Assembly (NCBI GenBank): GCA_003116975.1
Contig: BGKB01000161.1
Span: 1 to 64,000 of the forward strand
Length of the DNA stretch: 64,000 nt
Source: Aurantiochytrium sp. KH105
Lineage: Eukaryota; Sar; Bigyra; Thraustochytrida; Thraustochytriidae
Reading direction: 5' to 3'
Shown here: one piece after another, positions 35,363 through 44,937 of the stretch
How positions within the stretch are numbered: position 1 is the first letter of the stretch
Layout: each line of letters begins with the position of its first letter
The notes under the pieces: generated by a model
What the model was told of the DNA's origin: nothing
Databases searched by the model: none
Seen by the model: the letters and a program-made list of their open reading frames with translations, nothing else
Program-made: the position numbers and the translations under genes

Positions 35363-38300
35363 GAAAGTTCTCTCCTGCCTCCACCACTTCGTGCACCTGA
35401 TGTCTCGTCTCCACAATGAAGTGCGAGATGCGACGCATCCCTGCCATTTCCGTTGTGAAGCCAAGGCCGCACACAAGGCGACGGAGCTGCCGCAAGCGAG
35501 CATCCGAGGCGTAGAGGGGCTTGCCTCGACGCAGCAGCGGGTCCGCCTCGCCATGAGCGTCGAGAAAGATTGAACCAAAGTCCATCATGCGCGTGTCATT
35601 AACAACAATGTAAGCAGAGCTCGTATATGCCGGAAGGAAAGCGCAGACCGACCTTGAGACCACTCCTGGACAGGACCTGATGTGCGAAATCAGCCGCTGG
35701 GGGACCCCTTCCAGCCGGCACTTGTAACTTAGACATAACGTATGTCCGCAGTGCAGGCAAATCATCGCCGTTTCCGTGCTCAGCGACGTTGAACACAGTT
35801 CACAGGTCTCGAGACCCTTGCTGGTTGCACCTTCGCAAAACTGCAAATAGAGGTTTGTATACAATTGAGGCAGCTGCAAAAGCCCAGGTAGTTCTAGGCG
35901 AGGTGCGCATGCTAGCGCAGGCGCAGACAAAACACATTCCACCTCCTTTCGAAGAACGTCCTTGCACACATGCTCGTTGGCCAGCACCTCCGCTAGACCA
36001 TTCAAGATCTGATCGACCTTGATGCGAATCATATGATTTGTCACGCAAAGTCCCAGACTTGCAAGGTCCACAGAGCCGGACTCAACCGCGCGTAGCGTCT
36101 CACGCACGCTGGCCCACTGCTGCCGGCCGATCGCACCATAGTCACGAAGCTTTAATGCCTCTCGCGCAATAATGAAAACCTGGACAAAGGAAACACAAAG
36201 CTTGGACGCGGCGTCAGATGGGGTCGCGCTACTCACGTACTTTACACGTGCTGCAAGAGAAGCAAGACCATACTTCACGGCCTCCCCTGCCTCGATCTTG
36301 CGCGATCCGGCGCTGGCATTCATAGCGCATAAACGTCGGCAAGCATCTTGCACAAAATGCTCAAGCGACAGATGCCCTCGTGTGTCAGATATATCATTGG
36401 CGCCAGTCGGTGCAGCAGCCAAAGCCTCGCGGTCCTTGATCGCTGCATCGAGTGTCTCCTCGTTGCGAGACGCGCCTTCAAGACCGAGCGCGACGATCAT
36501 CTGGGCAAGACTTGCCGCCAGAGCCTGCGACCCGGCCTCAGAAGGATCTTGATCCGCATACAAGAGCATCAAGCTGCACAACAGGTCCATGGGGCACTGT
36601 GCAAAGTCCTGGGGCGACGAGAGACGCAGTTTTTTCTGGATCCGCTCCGCAGAACTTTGCAGATGCTCTACATCCGCCATGATATGACGCATACCATGCG
36701 AGAGAGACTGCGACAGGTATGCAAGCGTTTCGAAGGCCTGAAACATGCTCGTGCTCGTGTCCTCGTTGGCCGTGCAAATGGTCATGAGACTGTTCTCATG
36801 AAAGAGGCGTCCGATATCCCACAAGTCCACCGTCGGGGCAAAGGACCGAAAGTTGCCTGTGATGCTGCGAAGGTAATTACGAACATTTCGCTGCCAGGCT
36901 TTTTGCTCTTGGTCGTCTCCCGCCTGGAGCGCACTGCTCGACGACATCTCGTCCGCAGGAAAGAGCAAGAGCGCAGTGTTGGCAAGACCTCGACAGATGG
37001 GGCATCGGTACTCTGCCAGGTTTGCGTCGAGGATGTCGTTGGCTGCTGTCGGGAGCGAGTTCCGGTATGTCCCGAGGCAGTCAAGGTGGACATGATGACC
37101 GCAGGCGCGAACCAGCGTCGTCTCGAGCTTCGAGCGCCCTTTCGGTGGCAAAGAAGCTTGCAAGACGGGACTTCCGTGGCAGAACTGGCGTGATAATTCC
37201 CCGGCGAGTGAACCACGTCCGGCGTAAGCGACCACTCCCATGGGTCGCTTCAGCGTTGCAGTCTCGCGACACAACGCACATTCGGGTGCATTGGGTGCCT
37301 GTAGACCTAATCCGGGAACGCCCCGAGACCCAGCTGCAAAATCGCGCGTTAGAGGTGTTGTGGTCTGATGTTTTTCACCGGACAGAGCATCGTTGCCTGA
37401 ACTAGAATTCCCAACGTCAACGTCGTCGAGTTCGAGACCTTGAGTCTTTGCGCTCGACAGAAATGTGGCCTGTCGTTTCGCAAATTTTGCCATGATTCGC
37501 GCTTGGCGGGCCGCAATGGATCCCGGATCCGCGTCGTCAGCCTTCTGGCTTGCGCCGCCGCTCCCCACACTGCTGGCGCTCCCGCAGCTTGCGCGCGAGT
37601 CCTCGGTCCCGGTCTTCTTCTTCTTCTTCTTTTTCCGCTTCTTCGTGGTAAGTGTCGACGTCGGCGTCAGGGCTTCAGTGATACTGCTGTCCTCGGCCGC
37701 AACGCTTCCAGCATCTGACACATCGGGGGAAGAGAGCTTGCCTGCATCGCTGGACTGCGCTCCCGAGGGGCTCGTGGACGAAGCTGTCCGCATAGCCCCG
37801 AGCTTCGAGCCGCGGCCCGAAGGAAACGGGGACCGAGGGGAGCTTGTGAAGTGCTCGCCCAGCACGCGCAGTCCTGGTGCAAGCTGCTGCATGTGCTCCG
37901 TGATGTCATTAACAAGAGCTGTTGCAAGATCCTGAACGTCACGGCCCCAGCGATCCTGGGTGTGCACCAGTTGCAACAGTAAAAGGTAAATCGAGACTCC
38001 AACGCTCCAGTCTTCTCTGGCGCGAGGGGCAAGCGTGCGGAGAGGCTCGGGAAGGCGACCCAGGGTCGACTTTTCGTAGAATCTCTCCATTCGGCTCGCT
38101 TCAGGCGAGCCCGGAGGGAGGCGCCCCGCGCGATCGTGAGTAGAGCGCTCCAAGTTCTCGCGCACTGTGGAAGAAGCCTCCCCAAAGCTGCTTCCGAGTC
38201 GCGGGGTTTGTACAGGTGCAGGCCAGGACCAATCCGCTGCAGACCCAGACGCCGCGTGCGCTCGGCCGTAGGCACGCGCAGATCTCGCACCACTCATGTG

Positions 38301-41300
38301 GTCGTCATCATGATTGTTGTTGCCGTCGTCATCGTCGAGGTCGCATCCGTCAATGCCACTGTCTGCAAGAGGCACGAGTTCGCAGGCGTTAAGAACAGGA
38401 TTACTAAAGGGCAGGCGCACACGATGCTGTACATGGTCGATGCGGTGATTGATGGACATCGACATGGCACGTAAATCCACTGGCGCGGACATGCAGCGCT
38501 GAAGCTCGGCACTGGCCCAGGACCATGCGATGGTTCCATCACAGCTTCGCGAGCGCGGCTTGTTGCCCACCAAGGGCGAAGTCGAACCGCTCGCGCCACC
38601 ACGCATGGAAGTCGCACCAGAGGCACCTTGCATTTGACTAGCAAGTTCGCGCTCGTAGATGCTGACAATATCCAAATGCGCACTCAGGCGCACACCCTGA
38701 TGAAGCAGGCTTAGAGCTTCGAGCAAAACCCCGGGGCGGGCGAGAATCGCGTCGGCACTCTCGTCTCGTACGCATGCGTGCAGAATGCGGAAAATTGCAC
38801 CATGAAGCTCCGCGTTAAAGAGGATATTGAACGGTAAGCTGGAGAAGGACTTGAAGATGGGAGCGTCAAGAGACGGCGTCATGAGACGCGCCACATTCAT
38901 GGGTCCCGGGGCCGGAGCATTGGCCGAGGTAAAGCTCGACGTCACCCGAAGGTGTGACGAGGAAGCGTGTGCCGTGCCTGCCGCATCCGCAGATGGAGAC
39001 GACGCCGCTTCGCGAAGAGCGAGCGCCTCGCCTTCGGGAAGACTGTCGAGACTAGAACTGATATCCCTTCGCTTGCGCTTGCGCTTATGAAAGAGGTCAA
39101 AATTCTCCTCCATGATTTGACGCTCCTCCGCCGAGCTATGCGAAAAGTAAAGGTCCAGGTCAGCGCTCCAATACGGCTCCTTGAGCGAGAAGGTGCCCTC
39201 CACATCTTTGGCGCTGGGAGGATTGAAGTCTGCAATTTCAGCGAGAACGTCCTCGAGACGTCCACCCTCCTCAAGAACTCGAGGTGGAATGCATGCCTCG
39301 ATCGAACTAAAGGTTCTCTTGCCGCCGCGACTCGACGCAAGGGCGTGAACAACCTGTTTGCGCAGAGTCTCGGTTGGACGTTCGCCGAGACGCGTTCGAT
39401 CATGCGCAAGCACACTCATCAAGTTGAGCATGGCCTCGCATACACTCGCAAGCTGATCGTCGTCGAGTTTCTCGGACTCTGCGCGGCGCTGGCGACGACT
39501 CTTGCGCCTGCCTGAACCGCTACCGTCGTCTTCAAGAGAGAAGCGGGCTGCCGAAGCGTAGCTAAGCACTTCGTCCACTTCAAAACGTTTGGCAACCCAG
39601 CGGAAAAAGGAGTCACCGTCCATGACAGAGGCTGCGTATTGAAGCGTGAAGAGATCGAGGTCATAACCGTACCACACCCAGCTTCGCGAAAGATACTGCT
39701 GCGGTTCAAGCTCGACGAGAACACCATTGCGTACCCATGCCCGAGCGCGAATCTGCGCGACCTTTGACAACACACGAAGTGGATGTTCTGCAACGAGACA
39801 TGCAAAGCCAGGTGGCGTTAGATCCTCTTCGTCGGTTGAGGCGTCTTCCGCCTGAGCAATGAGGCGGTCCAATACATCGGAGATACCCATGTAACCCGAG
39901 GGCGGCGACGGAGGCCGTCCATTTCCCGTTTCGAGAACTTGGCGCAGTGTAACCCGTTCTTCAGAGTCTTCGACGGCAGCGTGGAAGACACCTGCCCAGA
40001 AACGATGCAAGGGAATATGGATTGAAGTCGCGTAGCTCCCTGACGAAACGATGTGAGTCAGGCTGGCGACAACACCAGCAAAGGGATCGCCCCCTTTGGC
40101 CTGCGAGGTACTCAACGTGACGAAGCGTCGGGCCACAAGACCTTGCCCCTGCAACCAGTTCGCAAGCGCACGTGTGGAGGATCGAAGAGCATTGAGTGCT
40201 CTGGGTCGCGGTGCATTTTTGTCCTGAAGAACCCGTCTGAAGCCATCAACGAGGCGAAAGAAGGCGCAAATCATCTCCATCTCGAGTAAAAAGGCAGACT
40301 CCCAAATGCCCCGTTGCTCGTATTCGGTGTGTACATCGACCTTGCGCGTTTGCGGGTTGATCTCTTGGAGCAACGAGAAGATGCCTAGCGCTTGATCGAG
40401 AATGCCGGGGCGGTTCAAGACAGCGTGCTGCACGACAGAATCATGAACGAGAAGAAGGCGGAGGTCCATGATGGGTCGGTAAAAGAGGCGCGCCTCGACG
40501 GCCTTTGAAGACACGTCGACAATGGAGTTGTTTGATCCTGGCGCGGCACTACTCACGGGAGGAAAACCACCATCTGGACCGAGCGTGCGCAAACGTCGCG
40601 GAGTGTCTGGTGATGCCGAGGACGACGACAACGCAGCAGAAGGGAAGGGGTGCCGGTGCCCAGCGCCGAGCAACGGACTGCTTGGCGTCTGCATGCCAGC
40701 AGGTAGCTCGATGACATCGAACCTTCTTGGCGATGCGGACCTTTGGCCAAGCTCATAAATTGCCTCCACCGTCACACCGAGCATGTCCGTGTCGCAACCC
40801 GTAACGAGGTGGCGCACTTGTTCGGCGCTATTACAAAGTTGACAAAGAATGCGATCGAGGTACTCGTTGATACTCTCGCGCACAGACTTTTCGCCGTGGA
40901 GGTAGTTGACGATCAAATAGCCATAATTTTGCACAAAGGCATTCGTGTAGCGCGCCTTGAAATCATCGTCAATGAGCAGACGCAATACGAGGATTCCTAG
41001 GGACTGCTGCGCCGGCGCCTGCAAGTAGACACCGAATCGAATAAATGACGCAATGCAGATGTCGTCCCTTGGTGGATCGCGCGAGGCATGAGCACTGGCA
41101 CCCGAGGAATTCCTCCGTTGATCAGCGGCGCTTGAACCCACGAGTTCCTCTGCGATCAGTCGACGCAGCGGAGGACCAAGCTCACAAAGCTCGGTAAGAA
41201 AGCGAATCATCTCACTAAAGAGTCGTTCACGCTTTTCTACGTACATGTCGCGGCAAACGCCAAAATGTTGAACGCCATGGGTATTCAAACTTTCGAGAAT

Positions 41301-42422
41301 GTCGAGATGCGCAAGACTTGCATCCATCAAATTTGGCTGCGAGCGCCACGAAGCGTTGTGATCGACATGGCTGGACAAACGTCCCCTTGGTGGCGCTACA
41401 AAGGATGGCCAATCCTGAGACTGTCCACTCGAGTCTGAATCGGCAACATCTGTCCCGTCAGGAGGTGGCGAGGGCGAAGAGGGCGGAAGCGCCTGTAAAC
41501 TGACGACGGGATTCTGCGAAGAGATGGCGCGCAGCACATCGCAGATACAGAGCAAGAGTTCGCGGACAAAAACACTCGCAACGAGCTCAGCTCCGCGGCG
41601 CACCGCGGAACCGAGATCTGCATTTGTCTCGTCAACAGCTGAGCTCGTGGCCCTGTGCGCTTTGCAGTTGCCTTCTGGACGCCATGCATTGGGATCGCCG
41701 CAATCGCAGCACCCACCACTGTTTGATTTGTAGATACGAAAGTCGTGGCCTTCGTGTTCGGCAGGATCGAAACATTCGACACAAATGCACGAACTCTCTG
41801 TGGTGCCGCAGTCCTTGCAGCGATAGGCGACGTGGTTGCTAAGCCAGACGCGATTGCAGCGTGGCCAGGAAGATCCGAACTTTTCCTGAAGCTGCTGTCC
41901 TGCCACTTCGGGGTCTTGGGCACCGGTTGCAATCCACTTGCACAGTACCATTGCACGCTCCATGGCAACCAGACTAAAGGAGAGTCGATTGTCACACCAC
42001 GACTGCTCTAACGCGTTTAAAAGGGCGTCTTGCGCGACGGTTTTCTCGACATTTTCGTCCAGGATAGCCTTGGCTAGGCTTTGCAGACTGTCGCCATCTC
42101 TGCCCTGCGCTGCGGCATCTTTAACAAAGTCTTCAACACGTGCGCGGAGCGATCTTGACGTCGACGGTGGTGGAGGATTGCTGAGGCCTGGGGATCCAGC
42201 TCCCGAAGCAGAGTCTGAGTCCTCCTCCGACAGCTGCTGCTGGTGTTGCTGCTGGTTTTGCTGCTGGTGTTGCTGCTGGTTTTGCTGCTGGTGTTGCTGC
42301 TGGTTTTGCTGCTGGTTTTGCTGCTGGTTTTGCTGCTGTTGCAGCTGCTGCTGCGCCTGCGCGGAGAGTCGCAGCCCCGAGGCCATGCCGGCCAGAGCGT
42401 TGCCGAGGCCGCCGGCCCACAT
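35358..42422 (-). CDS. UBR-box E3 ubiquitin ligase (UBR1/UBR2-like N-recognin)
   Basis: 2354 residues. The frame reaches a GTG at 42656; the first ATG is 42422 (MWAGGLGNAL). TAA at 35358. UBR1-type ligases bind destabilising N-terminal residues (N-degrons). The UBR zinc box is at ~189-256 (CNRVW...YRCKDCGTTESSCICVECF...GGCCDCGDPNAW...CKAHR). A RING-H2 spans ~1715-1810 (CALC...CGHHVHLDC...CPICRG) with a long internal insertion. The C-terminal UBR autoinhibitory/zinc region (~2170-2340) has CELC (2207), CLHCGH, and DAHGEADPLLRRGKPL. The N-terminus (~25-65) is a QQQN/QQQH repeat, and disordered Ser/Gly-rich segments interrupt the middle. Length exceeds human UBR1 (1749). The gene diverges from UFSP2. 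UBR1 versus UBR2 or UBR3 cannot be decided. Confidence 0.94.
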   Translation of the reverse strand: MWAGGLGNALAGMASGLRLSAQAQQQLQQQQNQQQNQQQNQQQHQQQNQQQHQQQNQQQHQQQLSEEDSDSASGAGSPGLSNPPPPSTSRSLRARVEDFVKDAAAQGRDGDSLQSLAKAILDENVEKTVAQDALLNALEQSWCDNRLSFSLVAMERAMVLCKWIATGAQDPEVAGQQLQEKFGSSWPRCNRVWLSNHVAYRCKDCGTTESSCICVECFDPAEHEGHDFRIYKSNSGGCCDCGDPNAWRPEGNCKAHRATSSAVDETNADLGSAVRRGAELVASVFVRELLLCICDVLRAISSQNPVVSLQALPPSSPSPPPDGTDVADSDSSGQSQDWPSFVAPPRGRLSSHVDHNASWRSQPNLMDASLAHLDILESLNTHGVQHFGVCRDMYVEKRERLFSEMIRFLTELCELGPPLRRLIAEELVGSSAADQRRNSSGASAHASRDPPRDDICIASFIRFGVYLQAPAQQSLGILVLRLLIDDDFKARYTNAFVQNYGYLIVNYLHGEKSVRESINEYLDRILCQLCNSAEQVRHLVTGCDTDMLGVTVEAIYELGQRSASPRRFDVIELPAGMQTPSSPLLGAGHRHPFPSAALSSSSASPDTPRRLRTLGPDGGFPPVSSAAPGSNNSIVDVSSKAVEARLFYRPIMDLRLLLVHDSVVQHAVLNRPGILDQALGIFSLLQEINPQTRKVDVHTEYEQRGIWESAFLLEMEMICAFFRLVDGFRRVLQDKNAPRPRALNALRSSTRALANWLQGQGLVARRFVTLSTSQAKGGDPFAGVVASLTHIVSSGSYATSIHIPLHRFWAGVFHAAVEDSEERVTLRQVLETGNGRPPSPPSGYMGISDVLDRLIAQAEDASTDEEDLTPPGFACLVAEHPLRVLSKVAQIRARAWVRNGVLVELEPQQYLSRSWVWYGYDLDLFTLQYAASVMDGDSFFRWVAKRFEVDEVLSYASAARFSLEDDGSGSGRRKSRRQRRAESEKLDDDQLASVCEAMLNLMSVLAHDRTRLGERPTETLRKQVVHALASSRGGKRTFSSIEACIPPRVLEEGGRLEDVLAEIADFNPPSAKDVEGTFSLKEPYWSADLDLYFSHSSAEERQIMEENFDLFHKRKRKRRDISSSLDSLPEGEALALREAASSPSADAAGTAHASSSHLRVTSSFTSANAPAPGPMNVARLMTPSLDAPIFKSFSSLPFNILFNAELHGAIFRILHACVRDESADAILARPGVLLEALSLLHQGVRLSAHLDIVSIYERELASQMQGASGATSMRGGASGSTSPLVGNKPRSRSCDGTIAWSWASAELQRCMSAPVDLRAMSMSINHRIDHVQHRVRLPFSNPVLNACELVPLADSGIDGCDLDDDDGNNNHDDDHMSGARSARAYGRAHAASGSAADWSWPAPVQTPRLGSSFGEASSTVRENLERSTHDRAGRLPPGSPEASRMERFYEKSTLGRLPEPLRTLAPRAREDWSVGVSIYLLLLQLVHTQDRWGRDVQDLATALVNDITEHMQQLAPGLRVLGEHFTSSPRSPFPSGRGSKLGAMRTASSTSPSGAQSSDAGKLSSPDVSDAGSVAAEDSSITEALTPTSTLTTKKRKKKKKKKTGTEDSRASCGSASSVGSGGASQKADDADPGSIAARQARIMAKFAKRQATFLSSAKTQGLELDDVDVGNSSSGNDALSGEKHQTTTPLTRDFAAGSRGVPGLGLQAPNAPECALCRETATLKRPMGVVAYAGRGSLAGELSRQFCHGSPVLQASLPPKGRSKLETTLVRACGHHVHLDCLGTYRNSLPTAANDILDANLAEYRCPICRGLANTALLLFPADEMSSSSALQAGDDQEQKAWQRNVRNYLRSITGNFRSFAPTVDLWDIGRLFHENSLMTICTANEDTSTSMFQAFETLAYLSQSLSHGMRHIMADVEHLQSSAERIQKKLRLSSPQDFAQCPMDLLCSLMLLYADQDPSEAGSQALAASLAQMIVALGLEGASRNEETLDAAIKDREALAAAPTGANDISDTRGHLSLEHFVQDACRRLCAMNASAGSRKIEAGEAVKYGLASLAARVKYVSSATPSDAASKLCVSFVQVFIIAREALKLRDYGAIGRQQWASVRETLRAVESGSVDLASLGLCVTNHMIRIKVDQILNGLAEVLANEHVCKDVLRKEVECVLSAPALACAPRLELPGLLQLPQLYTNLYLQFCEGATSKGLETCELCSTSLSTETAMICLHCGHTLCLSYKCRLEGVPQRLISHIRSCPGVVSRSVCAFLPAYTSSAYIVVNDTRMMDFGSIFLDAHGEADPLLRRGKPLYASDARLRQLRRLVCGLGFTTEMAGMRRISHFIVETRHQVHEVVEAGENFQ
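42230..42355. repeat. Coding minisatellite (poly-Q with periodic Asn/His) in the UBR gene
   Basis: The minus strand encodes alternating QQQN and QQQH units from a 12-base CTGCTGGTTTTG/CTGCTGGTGTTG repeat. It is near the N-terminus of the E3. Confidence 0.9.
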
Positions 42423-42999
42423 GTCGGCCTGCGAGAGCTCCTCCTCTTCAGGCCCAGCGTCGCACGCGAGGCCGGCGCCGCCGGCAAGACTGCTCCGGTC
42501 CCGCGCGTCGAAGACCTCGCCTGCCCTCCCGCCCGCACGCCCGCACGTTCGCCTGCTCGCGGCGGCGTCTCGCGCGGAGAGCGAGCTGGATGGACCTCGC
42601 CCGGAGTTTGGAATCTGCTTTGCTCTGTTTGAAATCTGCTCTGCTCTGCTCTGCACTGCTCTGCTCTACAAGCCGCCGAGCTCGAGCTCGCGCGGCTCCT
42701 CCTGCCGGGGCCGCGCCTTCGACGGCCGTGGCTGGCGCGGGCTCCGCGCGCTCGCGCTCTCGCTCCGCGCGGGCGTCGCGCGAGGGCCTGCTGGCTGCCT
42801 GGATAGATGGATGGATGGGAGGATGGATGGATGTGGCAAATAGGGAACTGCTCGCCCGCGCGCTGCACCTCGCGAGGCCTGCCGCGCCCGACCTTCGCGG
42901 CGAGCGCCTGCGCGGCGCGCGCGGCCGTCTCCTCGTCGCCGCGGCGTTTCCTCCTCCCCTCTCTCCGCGCGGGGCCCGAGCCAGCGAGGCTCGCCGCGC
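42423..42999. other. Divergent promoter region UBR ligase / UFSP2
   Basis: 577 bases, GC-rich, with a GGAT/GATG run at 42800-42833. It separates two divergent genes of the ubiquitin and ubiquitin-like systems. No gene inside is supported. Confidence 0.65.
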
Positions 43000-44595
43000 A
43001 TGGCGACGGTCTCGGTGGATGCCCACGTGCTCGCGCGCCTGCACAGAGTGCCGCCGACGAAGCGGCCGCGGCTGCTGGCGCTGCCGCGGCCGCCGCCGCG
43101 AGGAGGAGAGGCGGCGGCGGCGACCGTCGTCGTCGCCGCCGCCTTCGAGACGGACGATGCCGCGCAGACGATGCCGTGCGCGGGCCTCGAGCCGCTGAGT
43201 CAGACGGAGAGCTCGAGGCGAGAACCCGGGGGAGGGGATCTTGTGGGACGCCTCTTTGCACCCTTTGAGCATGAGTGCGAGCCCATGGTCGTGCTTGTGT
43301 GCATGTTCAAGCTCGACAAGGCGGCTGGACTGGAGGAAAATAAGAAGATCTTACGTCGCACAAGCGTGTTCCGGTTCGGAGACGAAACTCTGGTCCAGGT
43401 GAAGCCTCTCGACGAGGGACGCGCTGCAGCAAACGTCTCCGATCCAGAGGCGACGCTGGCAGAAGCGCTTCATGCGCGGAATGCTAAAGAGTACGAACAA
43501 AGCGTGCGTCAAGGAATGTTTGTTGCCCGTGTCACTCCGTTTCAGGCTCGATCTAGCAAGCGTGCAGACAATGTAGGATCCGTCCGTGTCGGAGCGTCTC
43601 AAAGTCAAGATGAATTCCATGAAATCGAGGTTTGTGCCCTGGTGCCGCTGCACTTGACGTGCAGTGAGGCCAGTGCGTGCCTTGTGCAGCTTGTTGAGGC
43701 GGAACTCGAAGTGTCGCAGGCTCAAGGTCGCGCTGCGCGACTTCATGTCCATTTGATTGACGCAGGACTCCCGGTGCACGTGCGCAGCTGCGGAGATCAA
43801 GCACGATTGGAACTTGGTCTTGCGCGGAGTGCACGCCTCCCAAGTGATGCGTCGCGGATCGATCGTGTGTTGACGCCTGCGCGCTCTGCGCTGTTACGCG
43901 GAGCCCATCATGCGGCACCAATGCCCGAAAAAATGGCGCGAGCAGGTGGGCGAGTCCACATTGCGTCGGGCAAGTTCGACTATTTTCATTACGAATGCGA
44001 GGGCACGAATGACCGCGGATGGGGCTGCGCGTACAGAAGTTTGCAGATGATGCTGAGCTACTTTTACTTTCGAGGATTCATCACATTGTCCGAAATCAAG
44101 GAGGTGCCAGATGTGGTACAGATTCAGGTTATATTGCAAGAAATGAAAGTCATGGACGCGCAATTCAAGGCAGGTTGCAATCAGTGGATTGGGTCGCAGG
44201 AGATTGCATGGGTTTTGAGTGCGCTCGTGGACGTGGACTGTCGATTTGTCAAAGTAGAAACGCGGGGGGCTGCGTCGCTGCAAGAGGCCTTTGCGCAGAT
44301 TGAAGAACACCTCGCCGAAGCAGACACTCCCATTGTGGCATGCGGAGCGAATCTAGCACTCGTTATTGCCGGAACTGCGCGTGGTGGACCAGGGCGGCCA
44401 TTCAGTGAGAGCAAGCTCTTGGTTGTGGACCCGCACTACTCTGGTCCTGATGACGTGAAGATGATCGTACACGAGCAGGCGCGCATGGAGGGATACGCTG
44501 CGGTCCCGGTGAGCTGGCGGGACGTCTCCTCGGTCTTTGCACCGGGCAAACGCGTTGCACCAGCAACATGGACCCTGGTGCTGCCAATGGTATAG
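43000..44595 (+). CDS. UFSP2: UFM1-specific protease (UfSP2-like cysteine peptidase)
   Basis: 531 residues, ATG at 43000, TAG at 44593. It removes UFM1 from targets, mainly at the ER and ribosome. The catalytic domain (~325-531) begins FDYFHYECEGTNDRGWGCAYRSLQ-like, with the nucleophile Cys343 in GWGCAYRS. The Asp-Pro-His motif VVDPHYSG provides Asp477 and His479. SQEIAWVL at 399-406 corresponds to the family GAIELSFVL block. Residues ~90-300 are the less conserved N-terminal domain typical of UFSP2 (about 470 aa in animals) rather than the short UFSP1. The first ~85 residues are Ala/Arg/Pro-rich and may be partly untranslated. UFMylation in this organism follows from the gene if UFM1 itself is present elsewhere. 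Confidence 0.93.
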   Translation: MATVSVDAHVLARLHRVPPTKRPRLLALPRPPPRGGEAAAATVVVAAAFETDDAAQTMPCAGLEPLSQTESSRREPGGGDLVGRLFAPFEHECEPMVVLVCMFKLDKAAGLEENKKILRRTSVFRFGDETLVQVKPLDEGRAAANVSDPEATLAEALHARNAKEYEQSVRQGMFVARVTPFQARSSKRADNVGSVRVGASQSQDEFHEIEVCALVPLHLTCSEASACLVQLVEAELEVSQAQGRAARLHVHLIDAGLPVHVRSCGDQARLELGLARSARLPSDASRIDRVLTPARSALLRGAHHAAPMPEKMARAGGRVHIASGKFDYFHYECEGTNDRGWGCAYRSLQMMLSYFYFRGFITLSEIKEVPDVVQIQVILQEMKVMDAQFKAGCNQWIGSQEIAWVLSALVDVDCRFVKVETRGAASLQEAFAQIEEHLAEADTPIVACGANLALVIAGTARGGPGRPFSESKLLVVDPHYSGPDDVKMIVHEQARMEGYAAVPVSWRDVSSVFAPGKRVAPATWTLVLPMV

Positions 44596-44937
44596 ACCGA
44601 AATGAAAAACAACAAACAGTACTTGTGTGTGTGTGTGCGCATGTAGTCTTGCGGCCCATCCCACAGAGGAGAGGTGTGTTGTGCTGGGGAGAAGAGAAAT
44701 AGAGAGAAAGAATTGGAAGAGAAGAGAAGGAAGAGAAAGAGAGTGGATCGTATTGGCCCATTCCTGCCGCGACACGCCTTCGGCGCCCAAGGTCATTCGT
44801 TCATTGTGCACAGTTTGCCGGTGGCTCCGCTTGGGGCCGCTTCATTCACTAAAAGAGGTCCTCGCGGCTGCTCAATCATCAATGACGCCCAGTCATTGCG
44901 CGCCAGTTGTACCTTGATTGTTGCGAAAGGATCCCGA
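44596..44937. other. Convergent spacer UFSP2 / nucleotide-sugar transporter
   Basis: 342 bases containing a short GTGT run (44622-44640) and purine-rich DNA. It probably holds only 3' UTRs. Confidence 0.7.

Noticed and set aside
41938-42843. 301-codon plus-strand Cys-rich frame (WCCCWFCCW type)
   Set aside because: Antisense of the poly-Q minisatellite of the UBR gene; cysteine periodicity is an artefact.
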